The notes beneath the pieces are model-generated. The model had not been told where the DNA came from, made no database searches, and saw nothing but the letters and a program-made list of their open reading frames with translations. 64,000 nucleotides of DNA from Priapulus caudatus (Eukaryota > Priapulida > Priapulimorpha > Priapulimorphida > Priapulidae): NCBI RefSeq assembly GCF_000485595.1, contig NW_014577074.1, positions 615,981 through 679,980 on the forward strand, in the 5' to 3' direction. Shown here piece after piece: positions 37,068-47,766 of this stretch. How positions within the stretch are numbered: the stretch's first letter is position 1; every line of letters begins with the position of its first letter. The position numbers were made by a program, and so were the translations under genes.

Positions 37068-40000
37068 CTATCTATGAGCGACTCTCGCATCTTCGTCGCA
37101 ATTGCGGATGGATGTTGATCTTGTAGTTTAAAAACACTTTCAACGACTGAGAGCTCTGTACTTGTAGTGTCAATGCCACAGAATGCGCACCAATCATTGA
37201 CAACCATTCCGGCACCAATCACATCACTACCTCGGTTGACAGTTCCAGCCTACAAGAAGAATTCAATCATATCATCACGAAATAGGTGTAAATGCCATGT
37301 AGAACAATTGGCTGCAGGCACAAGGCATTACATAATATTTAAACATGAATACACCGCATATCAGCTATTACATTTCTAATTACATAATTATAGACACCGA
37401 CAAACGAACAACACAGGCATCAAATGTTGACATACTTTCCAAACCAGTTTCACTATTTTTACTACAAGTATAGAAATAGCTTTCATGGACTAAGATAAGT
37501 GAGAGCTCTATGTAATGATTTGTATTGATCCATTTTACTATTTATATTTAACAAATTATATAAAACCATGTTTTTATAACTTGATGAGTTTATAGATAAC
37601 TTGGATACACTGACTGAACAATGTACTCATCATTATTACCCTACCACTAGAGGAACTTGAATGAGTGATGATAGTTCATCTTGATCTTCTACTGATGTCT
37701 TTGGGTGAACCTACAAAATTTCAAGTACTTCTTTTACAGATTACCATTGACAAAATTATGCAGTGTGTAAAACCGAAATAAGTTAAAAGTCGCTACTTGT
37801 GAAACACCTATCTACATTTACTCCTCGTACAATTATTCCCGAACATTACAATTCCTACAATACAATAAACTTGTGCTTTTATTTCATGCTTTTACATAGA
37901 TGCTTTAAGTTATGTTTTTATGCTTCCTACAAGTCAAACGTTTAACAGTGTCTAACTCTTCTACTGTACTTACCAGACCTCCTTGGTTACTTAGAGCACA
38001 GTAGCTTCCGACCAAGACATTGTCAGCCAATGTTTGCCGAAATACTTCCACCTTTAGAACGTCTGCTAACAATTCTTCTGTTTCCTGCATGGACATTAAA
38101 TGTGGGTTTATATCTTGCAGTAAGTAGGAGTGATATTGATTTCATATCATATATTTCATATAATTTACACACATTAGTAGTTTAAATCAATAATAGTAGC
38201 GCGCAAAATTAGCGCTGTTTTGCTGGCGGCCGCCGGTTCAAACCCTCGTATAATCTTGTCTATCTTGCCTTTATATCAACAATATTTACCTATTTCCTGA
38301 CTAGTTTTTACTTCACTAAGACTACTCTACTTCTTAATATAAACTGTGCAAATATATACTATGAATATGCCTAATAAACACAAAACTAATACTTTTATTA
38401 ATTATGGAATAAATTGAACAAAATTAAGGGCCTGTTCAAACTTGTAAGGGCCTGTTCAAAATTTTGGGTGGGCCTGTTCACATTTTGGCTAATTTCATGC
38501 CTTGATAATAACAAATGGATATAATCATGTATGACAAAAAACACAAATACATGTCTCAGCACAGATTGGCCATTCTGAGTGTACACGTTTCCACATCCAT
38601 AATAACTAGGAATACGTGTGTGCATCTGTGTCTGTCTGTGTTTGTCTGTCTGTGTGTGTGTGCATGTGTGTGCTGGATATAAATGGTTAGAAAATGTGTT
38701 ACAATATATATGTGAAGGTCAGCACACAATTGCTGACCAGTGGCACACTACACATACAAATTCAGATGGCATGACGGGGTTAGAACAGTCATGTAACAAT
38801 GCTTTTCAGTCTTTATATTGATGTAGTAACTTTAGTAGTATGGCTAGTGGTTTTAGTATTTGACCAAACAGTTTCATTTTGAATTTTCTGTGGAAAAAGG
38901 TGAGGAATACCCTATCCAGATCCGGATGCACCAATGCCACGTAATCGTTGCATGCAATAACATTTCCTAGTGCCGACAATTTTTCCTCAACTCGCTGAAT
39001 TTTCACACTATCGGGTAGAGAATTTCTCATTTGTTGCAATTCCTGATCTGTGGTAGAGCTGGGGACAAGTAGACCATGCCTATTTCCTAGAAACAAAAAA
39101 TGACAAAATAATTTACGTTAATGAATTTATCAGCAGTAAGAATGCAGTTACAAACAAGCAACACGCACTCAGATTAGTAATAGCCAACCTGAAATTTTAT
39201 CATTATATAAATTTGGTCATTCATATATACAGTTCCCAAACAACACGTATAACCAAACTGGGCAGCTAGAAAATATATAGTACTGGGCAATAATCTAAAT
39301 TAAAATTGAATGGAACCTTGAATACTTGGAATATTAGAGAAGTAATTCTGCATTACAATCACTAACAAGGTAATAACTGGTACCAATAATTTTATAATCA
39401 ATACCAATTGTTCAAATACCAGTTTTCTACGCTTATTCAAAACACAAGTTCGACAATAATAATTCAAATCTAGTTTTACTAACCAACACATAGCCTCCCA
39501 ATTATCCGACAGCCTGCAATGGAAGTGTGTACGACTGGAATAATGTCTGACAACTCCCCTTCAAAGACACTGAAATTGCAAGATGGTGTTGTAGGTATGT
39601 ATAGTTCCTAGCCAAACTAATCAACTTGTCAGGCTGCAAGACTAACATTAATACAACAGTACAAAGACAGGAGAACAACATAGACATAATAAACAAATGA
39701 TCAGTACACGAATGAAAGTGTCAATGACACTGTAGCTCACCACAAAAAAGGACACAAATGAGTGAGTGAGAAGAAGTCAGTTTTAATTGAGCAACCATCG
39801 ACGTACATTATAGCAACGAAGAGTATATATGGGAGAACTCCCATTATATACTCTTGATAATTATATGTGTAATTTTTTATGTGAAAATAATAAATAATAT
39901 TATATATAAATAATAAATAATTTATAAACCAAAATGAATCACAATTTGTGACGGTAGATGGCGCTATACCTGCTTTGATGTTTCTTAGCATAAATCATTA

Positions 40001-42840
40001 TATCATAATACTAATACTATTATAATAATAGTATAAATCATAATATGTTCATAGCAGGAATTTTGCATTAAAGATATTGTCAATGAAATCTTGTAAAACG
40101 AACCAGACGAGTGTGACACCACAGACTTTTTGTTATCTGCGTGTCTATATAATATGCTATATAAGTGCCAAACCCTACCTAATTTGCATAATTTTTTTTA
40201 AATATCAAAACCCCTATCCCTTATTCATTCACATACCAAAAATGAGCAAAATCCGTTGAACCTGAACTGACTAATGGCAATTCCCATTTTTGGCAAAAAA
40301 TTGGGGACGATGTCAAGGTGAGCTAAATGAAAGTGTCAATGACACTGTAGCTCACCACAAAAAAGGACACAAATGAGTGAGAAAGAAGAAGTCAGTTTTA
40401 ATTGAGCAACCATCGACGTACATTATAGAAACGATTGCCATCTGTATATCGCAATAATAATTTATAAACCAAAATGAATCACAATTTGTGACTGTAGATG
40501 GCGCTATACCCGCTTTGTAGCGATGGCGTTTGAAACAAATAGGTTATGCTGCGTTCCGACATGTTTTATAAATCTTTACTCTAATATAGACGTTTTATTG
40601 GCAGGGTGGAGAGGAAATACCAATTTTGCATTAAAGATATTGTCAATTAAATCTTGTAAAACGAACCAGACGAGTGTGACACCACAGACTGTTTGTGCCT
40701 ATATAATATGCTATATAATTGCCAAACCCTACCTACTTTGCATAATTTTTTTTAAATATCAAAACCCCTAGCCCTTATTCATTCACATACCAAAAATGAG
40801 CAAAATCCGTTGAACCTGAACTGACTAATGGCAATTCGCATTTTTGCCAAAAAATTGCCGTGGCTCGAAAGTACGTCGACTGGCGTGCTTCAAAAAAGGA
40901 CGTTTATTATGGGAGCATAGCAGTAACAACTATACCCAATTTCAAACATGTGGGCCAAACGGTTCCTGAGTTATCGTTGACCGAAGCGAAATGTTGACGG
41001 ACGGACGTACGACGGACGACGACCCATGGCAATAGCTCAGCTTGACGATGTCAAGGTGAGCTAATAAGCACATGCGTTATTGTTATTATCTTTAATTTTG
41101 AACCTCAGACTGCGGACTCCCTCTTTCTGAGTGTAGGGAGTCCGTTGGACACCCGTGTTCAGAAGTTAATTTCTACCCCTGCTAATGTCTTTTAAAATGC
41201 TTATGTACTCTACATTGTTAATAGTTCCAGGTTAATGCCATTCAATTAAACCTATACAACACACAATCTCACTGCATGGATGTCACTGTGCACAAACTCA
41301 CAGAATGATCGAACAGGTGGTAAACTGTGAGTGCAAAATTCAGACAATGCTTGATTCGTTTCCAGGGTTCTTGTTAATAGCCGGTAACCGGTTATTTTTA
41401 CCGGCTATCGCGCAATTTGTTACCGGCTATCAATTTGAGAAACTCCCACTAAAGACGGTAAAATATTTAATCCATATTTGAAAAAACGAAGTTTATTTTA
41501 AATACTTCCAACCCAAAACTAACTCTGTGCACGGGCGGGTTTTTCTTTTTATAATAGATACTTAATAGCATATATTTTCCTATCTAAACTACCAAATTCT
41601 AGAACCCATACCCATCAAAATAGGCTATTTGTGGGTCAAATCAGAAATTTTTATTCCGGGGGTGCATGCCCCCGGACCCCCCTAGCAGGGCTTCGCGCCT
41701 TCGCCGCTCGCCCTACCGTCCGTGCCGGAAAAACAGTTACCTGCTATTCATTGTCAAATTACCTGCTTTGTCAAAAGTTAACAAGAACCCTGCGTTTCAC
41801 ACTAAATCACAAACCCGTGGTGCTGCCGCCAGTCAAGTGCAGGTACTTAAGCCCGACATAGCTGCATATTTGTGATTTTAGTTACTCTGCGTTCGATAAA
41901 CAGCATAATTTGAACATAGTAATTAGTATAAGTCGAGCATGATTAGACAGTGGCCAGTTAAAGACTGGACGTTTATGTGCCAGCTACTAAGCTAGTAGTT
42001 GTTTTTTATTGTGTCGTGAGCTACAGCTTGTCTGATCATGCTGCAGAGACACTACCGTTTCCTCGGCCAACGACAGTTAAAGTTTGGGACCCCGCAAATG
42101 TGTTTTTGCAAATGTGCTAAACTAGACTCGGGCGCCCCCTTTTCGGTTCAAGGATAGAGAACATGGGTCCCAATAAAACCAATGTAATTTACATCAATAT
42201 AAATATAATATTACATCAATATAATAGGTTAGGGTTATGGTTAGGGTTAGGATTAGGGTTAGAGTTAGAGTTAGGGTTAGGATTAGGGTTAGAGTTAGAG
42301 TTAGGGTTAGGATTAGGGTTAGAGTTAGGGTTAGGATTAGGGTTAGAATTAGGGTTAGGGTTAGGTTTAGGCACATTGGTTTTATTGGGACCCATGTTCT
42401 CTATCCTTGGGCCCCGTTTTCTAGCAGCGTTTGCAGGTCGTATAACGCTGTACTGACAGTGTATCATGACATGAACAAATGGCTACAGAGGTATAGTGTG
42501 TAGTACTAGTAGTAGGACTACTGTACTATTAGTAGTAGTCTAAGTAGAGTTATAACTTATGAATACGAATTATGATTGATCATGTTGATAAAGAAAGCAT
42601 TTGATTTGACTTGAACTGAAGTTGATGTCGCATGTCGACAAATTTAGAAAAATGACATCCGTTCACATCATGCAGTGAAACAATATTACCGCTGTATGGA
42701 AAATAGGTTATATACATCATTACATGTCCTTACCTATAGAAGTTTTCAGAACCTCCGATTGCAACCAAGCAGTAGGTGTTTGTGAGCTTCGCGAATACAC
42801 CAACTTCATTATTGTTTTCGAACTGCACACGAACTGCCAT
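37068..42840 (-). CDS. EIF6: Eukaryotic translation initiation factor 6 (60S anti-association factor)
   Basis: Six phase-compatible exons, minus strand: 42840-42734, 39569-39484, 39086-38911, 38084-37974, 37710-37645, 37249-37068, giving 242 codons plus two bases; the family is about 245 aa. Start [20 protein letters not shown], then [52 protein letters not shown] and [20 protein letters not shown], near-identical to animal eIF6. eIF6 binds pre-60S subunits, prevents premature 40S joining and is released in the cytoplasm. The last exon ends LID plus a split codon at an AG|GTGTGT donor; the final few codons are not certain. A candidate tiny exon at 36434-36416 would add SLKCIA and a stop, resembling the SL that follows LID in vertebrates, but its acceptor is weak. 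Intron 1 is 3.2 kb and repeat-filled. Confidence 0.96.
38197..38504. mobile_element. MITE C with AAATTAGC tips in EIF6 intron 3
   Basis: Left tip TAGCGCGCAAAATTAGC and right tip, reversed, CAAGGCATGAAATTAGC. Near the right end GGGCCTGTTCA occurs three times. Flanks do not give a clean duplication. Confidence 0.6.
39711..41063. repeat. Two head-to-tail copies of element Y in EIF6 intron 1
   Basis: AATGAAAGTGTCAATGACAC followed by TGTAGCTCACC occurs at 39711 and again at 40326. Each copy ends GACGATGTCAAGGTGAGCTA (40325 and 41063). The first copy lacks the AAATTGCCGTGGCTCGAAAG to CAATAGCTCAGCTT segment (about 40851-41045) that the second has, so it is an internal-deletion variant. Confidence 0.85.
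41064..41180. repeat. Partial copy of MITE D
   Basis: AATAAGCACATGCGTTATT through CTCAGACTGCGGACTCCCTC and ending TTAATTTCTACCCCTG matches the right part of the element at 53985-54293; the left end is missing, cut by element Y. Confidence 0.75.
41363..41792. mobile_element. MITE E, CAGGG tips, 6-bp duplication CGTTTC
   Basis: Tips CAGGGTTCTTGTTAA and TTAACAAGAACCCTG are perfect. Flanks are CGTTTC on both sides (41357-41362 and 41793-41798). ACCGGCTAT words recur near the left end, and a GGGGGTGCATGCCCCCGGAC word lies at 41659-41678. It is inside EIF6 intron 1. Confidence 0.83.
42145..42413 (+). mobile_element. MITE T (copy 1) with a TTAGGG/TTAGAG core, EIF6 intron 1
   Basis: A 269-bp element with about 38-bp inverted tips (AAGGATAGAGAACATGGGTC and onwards to AAAACCAATGT). 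Flanks CCCTTTTC and CCGTTTTC match 7 of 8. The core (42228-42371) is a run of GTTAGG-type hexamers with TTAGGG, TTAGAG and TTAGGA variants. Open frames encoded by the core are repeat translations. Copy 2 is at 58975-59126 in the opposite orientation. Confidence 0.88.
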
Positions 42841-43040
42841 GCTTTTAATCCAATCGGTTAGCTTTTAAAATGGTCTATGTTTCCAAGAAAATGAAGCAGT
42901 ACGTCGAGATAATGAAATTTAACTAACGCTACAGCAACAAACTTATGTATTATGAAATTGTTGCTAAAAGTGGTGTAACTTCGTCGACAAAATAATGAAC
43001 ATGCGAGCAGAGCGAGTTTACGTTTCAGCGCTAGCGCCAT

Positions 43041-45400
43041 CTCTCGCTAATAATGTTAGTTATTATTTATTTCGAATTTTATTTTATAATTTTTTATTTG
43101 CACCGTCATTTGTTCAGCGGTATTAGCACAAGACGACGTAAATACCATAAGTACTTTGCACATGAAAAACCAGAAATATGCTAATAATGTAACATGTAGA
43201 CAGACTGTTCTGGTGTGATTAGCGTACCAAGGGGGTTGACAACTTCACACTGTTCTAAGATGCTATGAAACTTAAAATGAGCAACTTTGTTGAGACGTTG
43301 TAAAATGGAACGTTGGATTTAAACTCCGCTTGCACAAAAATTGCTCTGTGTCTGCAAGCATGTGACTTTATGCGAACGTGTGCATGTCCGTGCGTGCGTG
43401 AAAAATGCTATCATTATCTAGCTACATCTATCATAGATGATAGATCGATCGAGTCGCCAGTGTTGTAGTCGAGTCCGCACCCCCCGAGTCCGAGTCCGAG
43501 TCCGAGTCCGCACCCCCCGAGTCCAAGTCCGAGTCCGAGTCCGCGTCACCCAAGTCCGAGTCCGAGTCCACACCACCCGAGTCCGAGTCCGAGTCCTGTT
43601 TTGATTAAAAAAAAAAAGAGGGAAAAATCGGAAAAATTTGATTTAAAAAAAAAGAGGGAAAAATCGGAAAAAGGAAAAAATCGGGAAAAAAGAGAAAAAA
43701 TCGGAAAAAAAGAAAAAAAGGGAAAAGATCGCAACAGTGCATCGTAGACATTCGAAAGTGTATAGCGATGTTTCACGTGACGTCATAGATCAGGTCACGT
43801 GTATTTGTTATGTGTTGTGGTTGGCAGAAGCGAAGCGTGCTGCTTGACATTTACAGATGAATGACCACATGTTGTGATAGAAAGCGCTGTTTATGTAGTG
43901 CACGTACACGTGCGTGACGCACACACGCACGCATGCACGCACGTGTACGTGCACACGCACGCACGCAGGGCGTGCATGCGTGGGAACTTACACGTGCGTG
44001 CGTGCGTGCGTGCGTGAGCACGTACACGTGCGTGCGTGTGCACGTACACGTGCGTGCATGCGTGCGTGAGTGCGTGGGCACGTACACGTGCGTGCATGCG
44101 TGCGTGCGTGTGCACGTACACGTGCGTGCATGAGTGTGTGCGCGCGCTGGCCGGTACACGTTTCGTGGCGTGCGTTGTCGCGTAGGTGCAGGTACACGTG
44201 TGTTCATGTGTGCGTGCCGTGCGTACGTACGTGGTGTGCGGTACAGCGTGCGGCGCGTGCGTGCGTGGCACTTACACGTGCCGCCGCAGCGTGTGCACGC
44301 TACACGTGCCGTGCATCGCGGCGTCGGTGCACGTACACTTGCGTCGCACTGAGTTGTGCGGCGTACACTAAAGCACGGTACGCGTGCGTGCGTCGTGCGT
44401 GCGTGCGTGCGTGCGGCGTGCGTGTGAACTTACACTAGCTGCGTTGTCGTCGTCGTCCGTGTGGGCAACGTACACGTGCATGCGTGCGACATGCGTGTGC
44501 AGCGTACACCGTTCGTCGCGTGCGTGCGCTGCATGCCGTGGCGTGCGTGTGCAGGGTACACGTGTAGTGCATGTGGCGTGCGTGCGTACGCTGCGTGGTG
44601 TGCGCGTAACACCCCTGAACCGCGGTACGTGCGTGCGTGTGGCGCATTCCTGACACCGTGCGTGCGTGCGTGTAAGGCGTGCGTGGTGCGTGCGTGTATG
44701 CGTGCGTGTGGTGTGTGCGTGCGTACGCGCGTGGTGCGACGTTATGACGGCCGTGCGTGCGCCGGGTGCATGCGAAGCTGTGCGTGCGTGGCACGACACG
44801 TGAGTGCATACGAGGTGTTGGCGTGCGTGACGTGTGCTGTAGCTCGAAGCATATCCGCATCTGTCTTGCTGCAACTGCGCACGAAAACTACAGAAGACAC
44901 GAAGCTCATACGAAACGTGTCAAAAAGTAACGGACCATTTCTGTTTGATAGCGCGCAATGACATCGCCTTGTTGATACCAAATTAGAGAGCTGCAGTACC
45001 TTCGAAGTGGTAGAAGAAGAAAAGAAGTGGTAGGAAAAGCGCAAAGGGACGAAGTGACAGCAGATTCAAACCAAAGGAACAAGCATCTTAATCGAGCCAT
45101 TGAAAAAGTTACAAGATTAGGCCGTGTATCTAGAAAACCTAAAAGTTTTAGTTTTAAATTCTTGTAAACTGCGTCGTGTTACAATATGTACAGTTGTGTA
45201 CTATGTATGTAGTGGCCTCGAGCCGGCCTCGACCCGAGTCCTCGAGTCCGGAGGGCTCGAGTCCGAGTCCGAGTCCGAGTCCGAGTCATTGCACTCCGAG
45301 GCCAAGACCGAGACCGAGCCCAAGGAAAACGGTCTCGAGGCCAAGACCGGCCTCGAGACCTACAACACTGAGATCGACGTTAGATTTGTTCCATTTCCGT
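43041..45400. other. Low-complexity block upstream of EIF6
   Basis: CAGTGTTGTAGTCGAGTCC at 43458 and CTACAACACTG ending at 45381 look like the two tips of a composite element, each followed inwards by (GAGTCC)n (43485-43596 and 45252-45289). Between them are purine-rich AAAAAGAGGGAAAAATCGG repeats (43607-43732) and the TGCG minisatellite listed separately. No gene is supported. Confidence 0.6.
43900..44840. repeat. ~0.94 kb TGCG/CGTACACGTG minisatellite
   Basis: Dense GTGCGTGCGTGCG runs are punctuated every 40-70 bp by GTACACGTG. Long open frames occur in all frames, which is expected for a stop-poor repeat and not evidence of genes. Alternating purine-pyrimidine composition makes it a Z-DNA candidate. 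Confidence 0.92.
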
Positions 45401-45541
45401 TTCTGCAAATTGTATCTATTACGTTACAACTGTTGTAAAACATTTTTTCAAAACTAAAACCATGAAAATAAATATAGTCGCTTTTTGACACACCAATTAC
45501 CAATTTCAAAGGAACTTCGGTGGATTGTCTGTAATCACTTA

Positions 45542-45992
45542 CCGTCAGCTGGGGCTACTTTGAACACTTTCCAGATAGTTTAAAAAAAATCATTGCACAT
45601 GGTATAATGAAATCGTTGAATAGTGAGCTATATTGGGGCTATACCTGAATCAAAAGAATGGTTGTATAAATTATCAGATTGGTTAAAGTGATGTGATAAT
45701 TTTTTTTTGATTTTTATCTGTTCAAAGAAACCCCTGTGTTAGGGGCTATTTTGAACATTGTGTGTACTTCTGTGTGGTCTGTACTTGTGAAAGTTTGCAG
45801 GATGCTAATTTTTTTACAATTTCAAGTCAGCGATTTGCAATTTACTGCGGGACTCCTATTTCATGTATTAAATATTCAAATACATTGTAAAATATTTTCC
45901 AGATTGCCCATATAGCCATAATTCTCATTTCATCTTTTTTGGCCCGGGGTGTTCAATGTTGCCCCGATGTTCAAAGTAGCCCAAGCTGACGG
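45542..45992. mobile_element. mariner-type MITE with TA duplication
   Basis: A 451-bp element with tips CCGTCAGCTGGGGCTACTTT and, reversed, CCGTCAGCTTGGGCTACTTT, flanked by TA on each side (45540-45541, 45993-45994). GGGGCTATTTTGAACA recurs at 45741. A TA target is typical of Tc1/mariner-derived elements. No transposase. Confidence 0.87.
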
Positions 45993-45994
45993 TA

Positions 45995-46639
45995 CCCATT
46001 TTCACCTCTACCTTACATTACTGAAAGCTGAGAACAAGAAAGGAAGCATATAATAGGTGGAAATGGGCATTAGATGGATTTGATCATTTTACTGGAATAT
46101 GGGATCATCTGTTGACTGATAGTTGGTATCAAGAGCGTATAAAGAAGGTTACCTTCTTAATACGCTCTTGTTGGTATCATTGCTTGATGTTATACCTTAT
46201 TTATATGTTATGATTGAGAATATTAATGTATCCAACACAGAATTATTGAAGACGGAATGAATTTAAATTTATAATAAAATAATAATTTTAAAATGGAAAT
46301 TAAAAAGATTTTGAGATAAAAATATATTGACGATAAAAAGATCAAAGGGAATTAACAAGTACCGCAGTGCGACAGGGCTCATCTGGTGTCTGGTGTTCTG
46401 CTGATAAATTCATTTGTGCATAGCAAGACGTCTTATACATAAGTCTTCTTTATTCTTGTTTGACTTTCGTAGCCAATTGGAACAAATATATCAGCTATAC
46501 TTTCGCACCCACCTAATCTCTATGCATTGCAGACACATGTGCATTGCAGGTTGGCAGGCAACAATTATGATTAGAAGCGTGCCAGCCATGGGCTGCCCCG
46601 TGTTTTTGCCTACCCACACAAGCATTCACTGATCTAAAA
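45995..46639. other. Intergenic, short hairpin only
   Basis: ATCAAGAGCGTATAAAGAAGG pairs with CTTCTTAATACGCTCTTG at 46129-46170. No gene is seen. Confidence 0.5.
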
Positions 46640-47005
46640 TCTGCCCTCTGCCCCAATGACCTTTGACCTCCAATTTCGGCACAGTGATGGCTTTTCCTAC
46701 CATGATGCTATACACCGACTATCACGAGCCTAGGTCGAGCCGTTTAGATTTGTGCCGCAATTCTGCATTTCCTCCCTATACCTTAAGTTAAGGAGGGAAT
46801 GTTCCCCCTTCTTTTACACCTCTTGACCTTTGACCCACAGCTTTGACATCCCAACTCGTTTTCGGATTACCCCCCCACGTCCCAAATATCGTGACCGTAC
46901 GTCGACCGGTTAAGATTTGTGCCCAACTGTTGACGGACGCACGCACGAACGGACGGACGCTCATGCGATTCTACAAGCTGCATCTGACTATGTCAGATGA
47001 GCTAA
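46640..47005 (-). repeat. TTAGCTCA-type element X, copy 3 (reverse)
   Basis: Reverse complement of part of X: it ends GACTATGTCAGATGAGCTAA on this strand and includes CTTAAGTTAAGGAGGGAA and CGGTTAAGATTTGTGCCCAA. TGACCTTTGACCT at 46657-46669 is a perfect AGGTCA direct repeat with one-base spacing on the minus strand. Confidence 0.85.
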
Positions 47006-47766
47006 AAATAAAGAAAATCTAATGGAAATATCCATTGGCATCTGGGCTACCATAATATAATAGGTATTGCACTTGTAATTTTGAATGTGATTTTTTATTC
47101 ACCACAGATTGAAATTCTATACATTTATCTTTTTTATAAAACTGATAAGTTTCATTCCACTAACAGATAATGTGTGTGCTTTGTATTTTGCAATACAGTC
47201 AATGATTTTTGGATTTTGCATATTCATTATGACAGCTACATATATATTTCAGTAATACAATCGAGTACTGGAAAATCCTGGGACAACTCATTCATGGTGA
47301 CACTCAATAAAAGAAACCCTATAAAAAACATCGTATAACTATAGCATGAAACGGCAATATCAATGTACATACGCTTCTTCATTAACACTGAAGCCTTCTT
47401 GATTTGGTTACTGCTTACACCTTTAGCTGATTTTGGTTAAAATAGTGTTGGTAAACATGTTCACAGGATGGGATGCTACTGCAGGTTTTGTCACATGGGA
47501 CTGCACCCCAATGCCTTTCAAATACAGCCACAAGGAAAGCTTTTCTCAAACCATGGCTAATAGTTCCTAACTCCTAACTGCAACACAGCCCCTGATAGCT
47601 GTTCTGTGCTGCGATGTCCGGTGCACAAACATGGCATAAATAGCTGGATGCCAATAGTTAACGGAGACACAACAACACCGAACTCATGGCCATGCCATCT
47701 CACTGTCTTCTGTTTGAAGCCACCACACTGTCTATTTATACACGTTCAACATCAGAAACAACAGCC
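47006..47766. other. 3' flank of MFAP1
   Basis: Lies immediately after the MFAP1 stop on the minus strand and will include its 3' untranslated region. No other gene is seen. Confidence 0.5.

Noticed and set aside
42228-42371. Genuine telomere or interstitial chromosome-fusion telomere
   Set aside because: The repeat is short, degenerate and enclosed by TIRs and a target duplication, so it belongs to a MITE.
42194-42467. ORFs of Leu-Thr, Asn-Pro or Arg-Val repeats
   Set aside because: They encode the TTAGGG-like core of MITE T in different frames.
43888-44874. Many long overlapping ORFs on both strands
   Set aside because: All are translations of the TGCG/ACGC minisatellite, with His/Thr/Arg/Cys-only composition; no gene signature.
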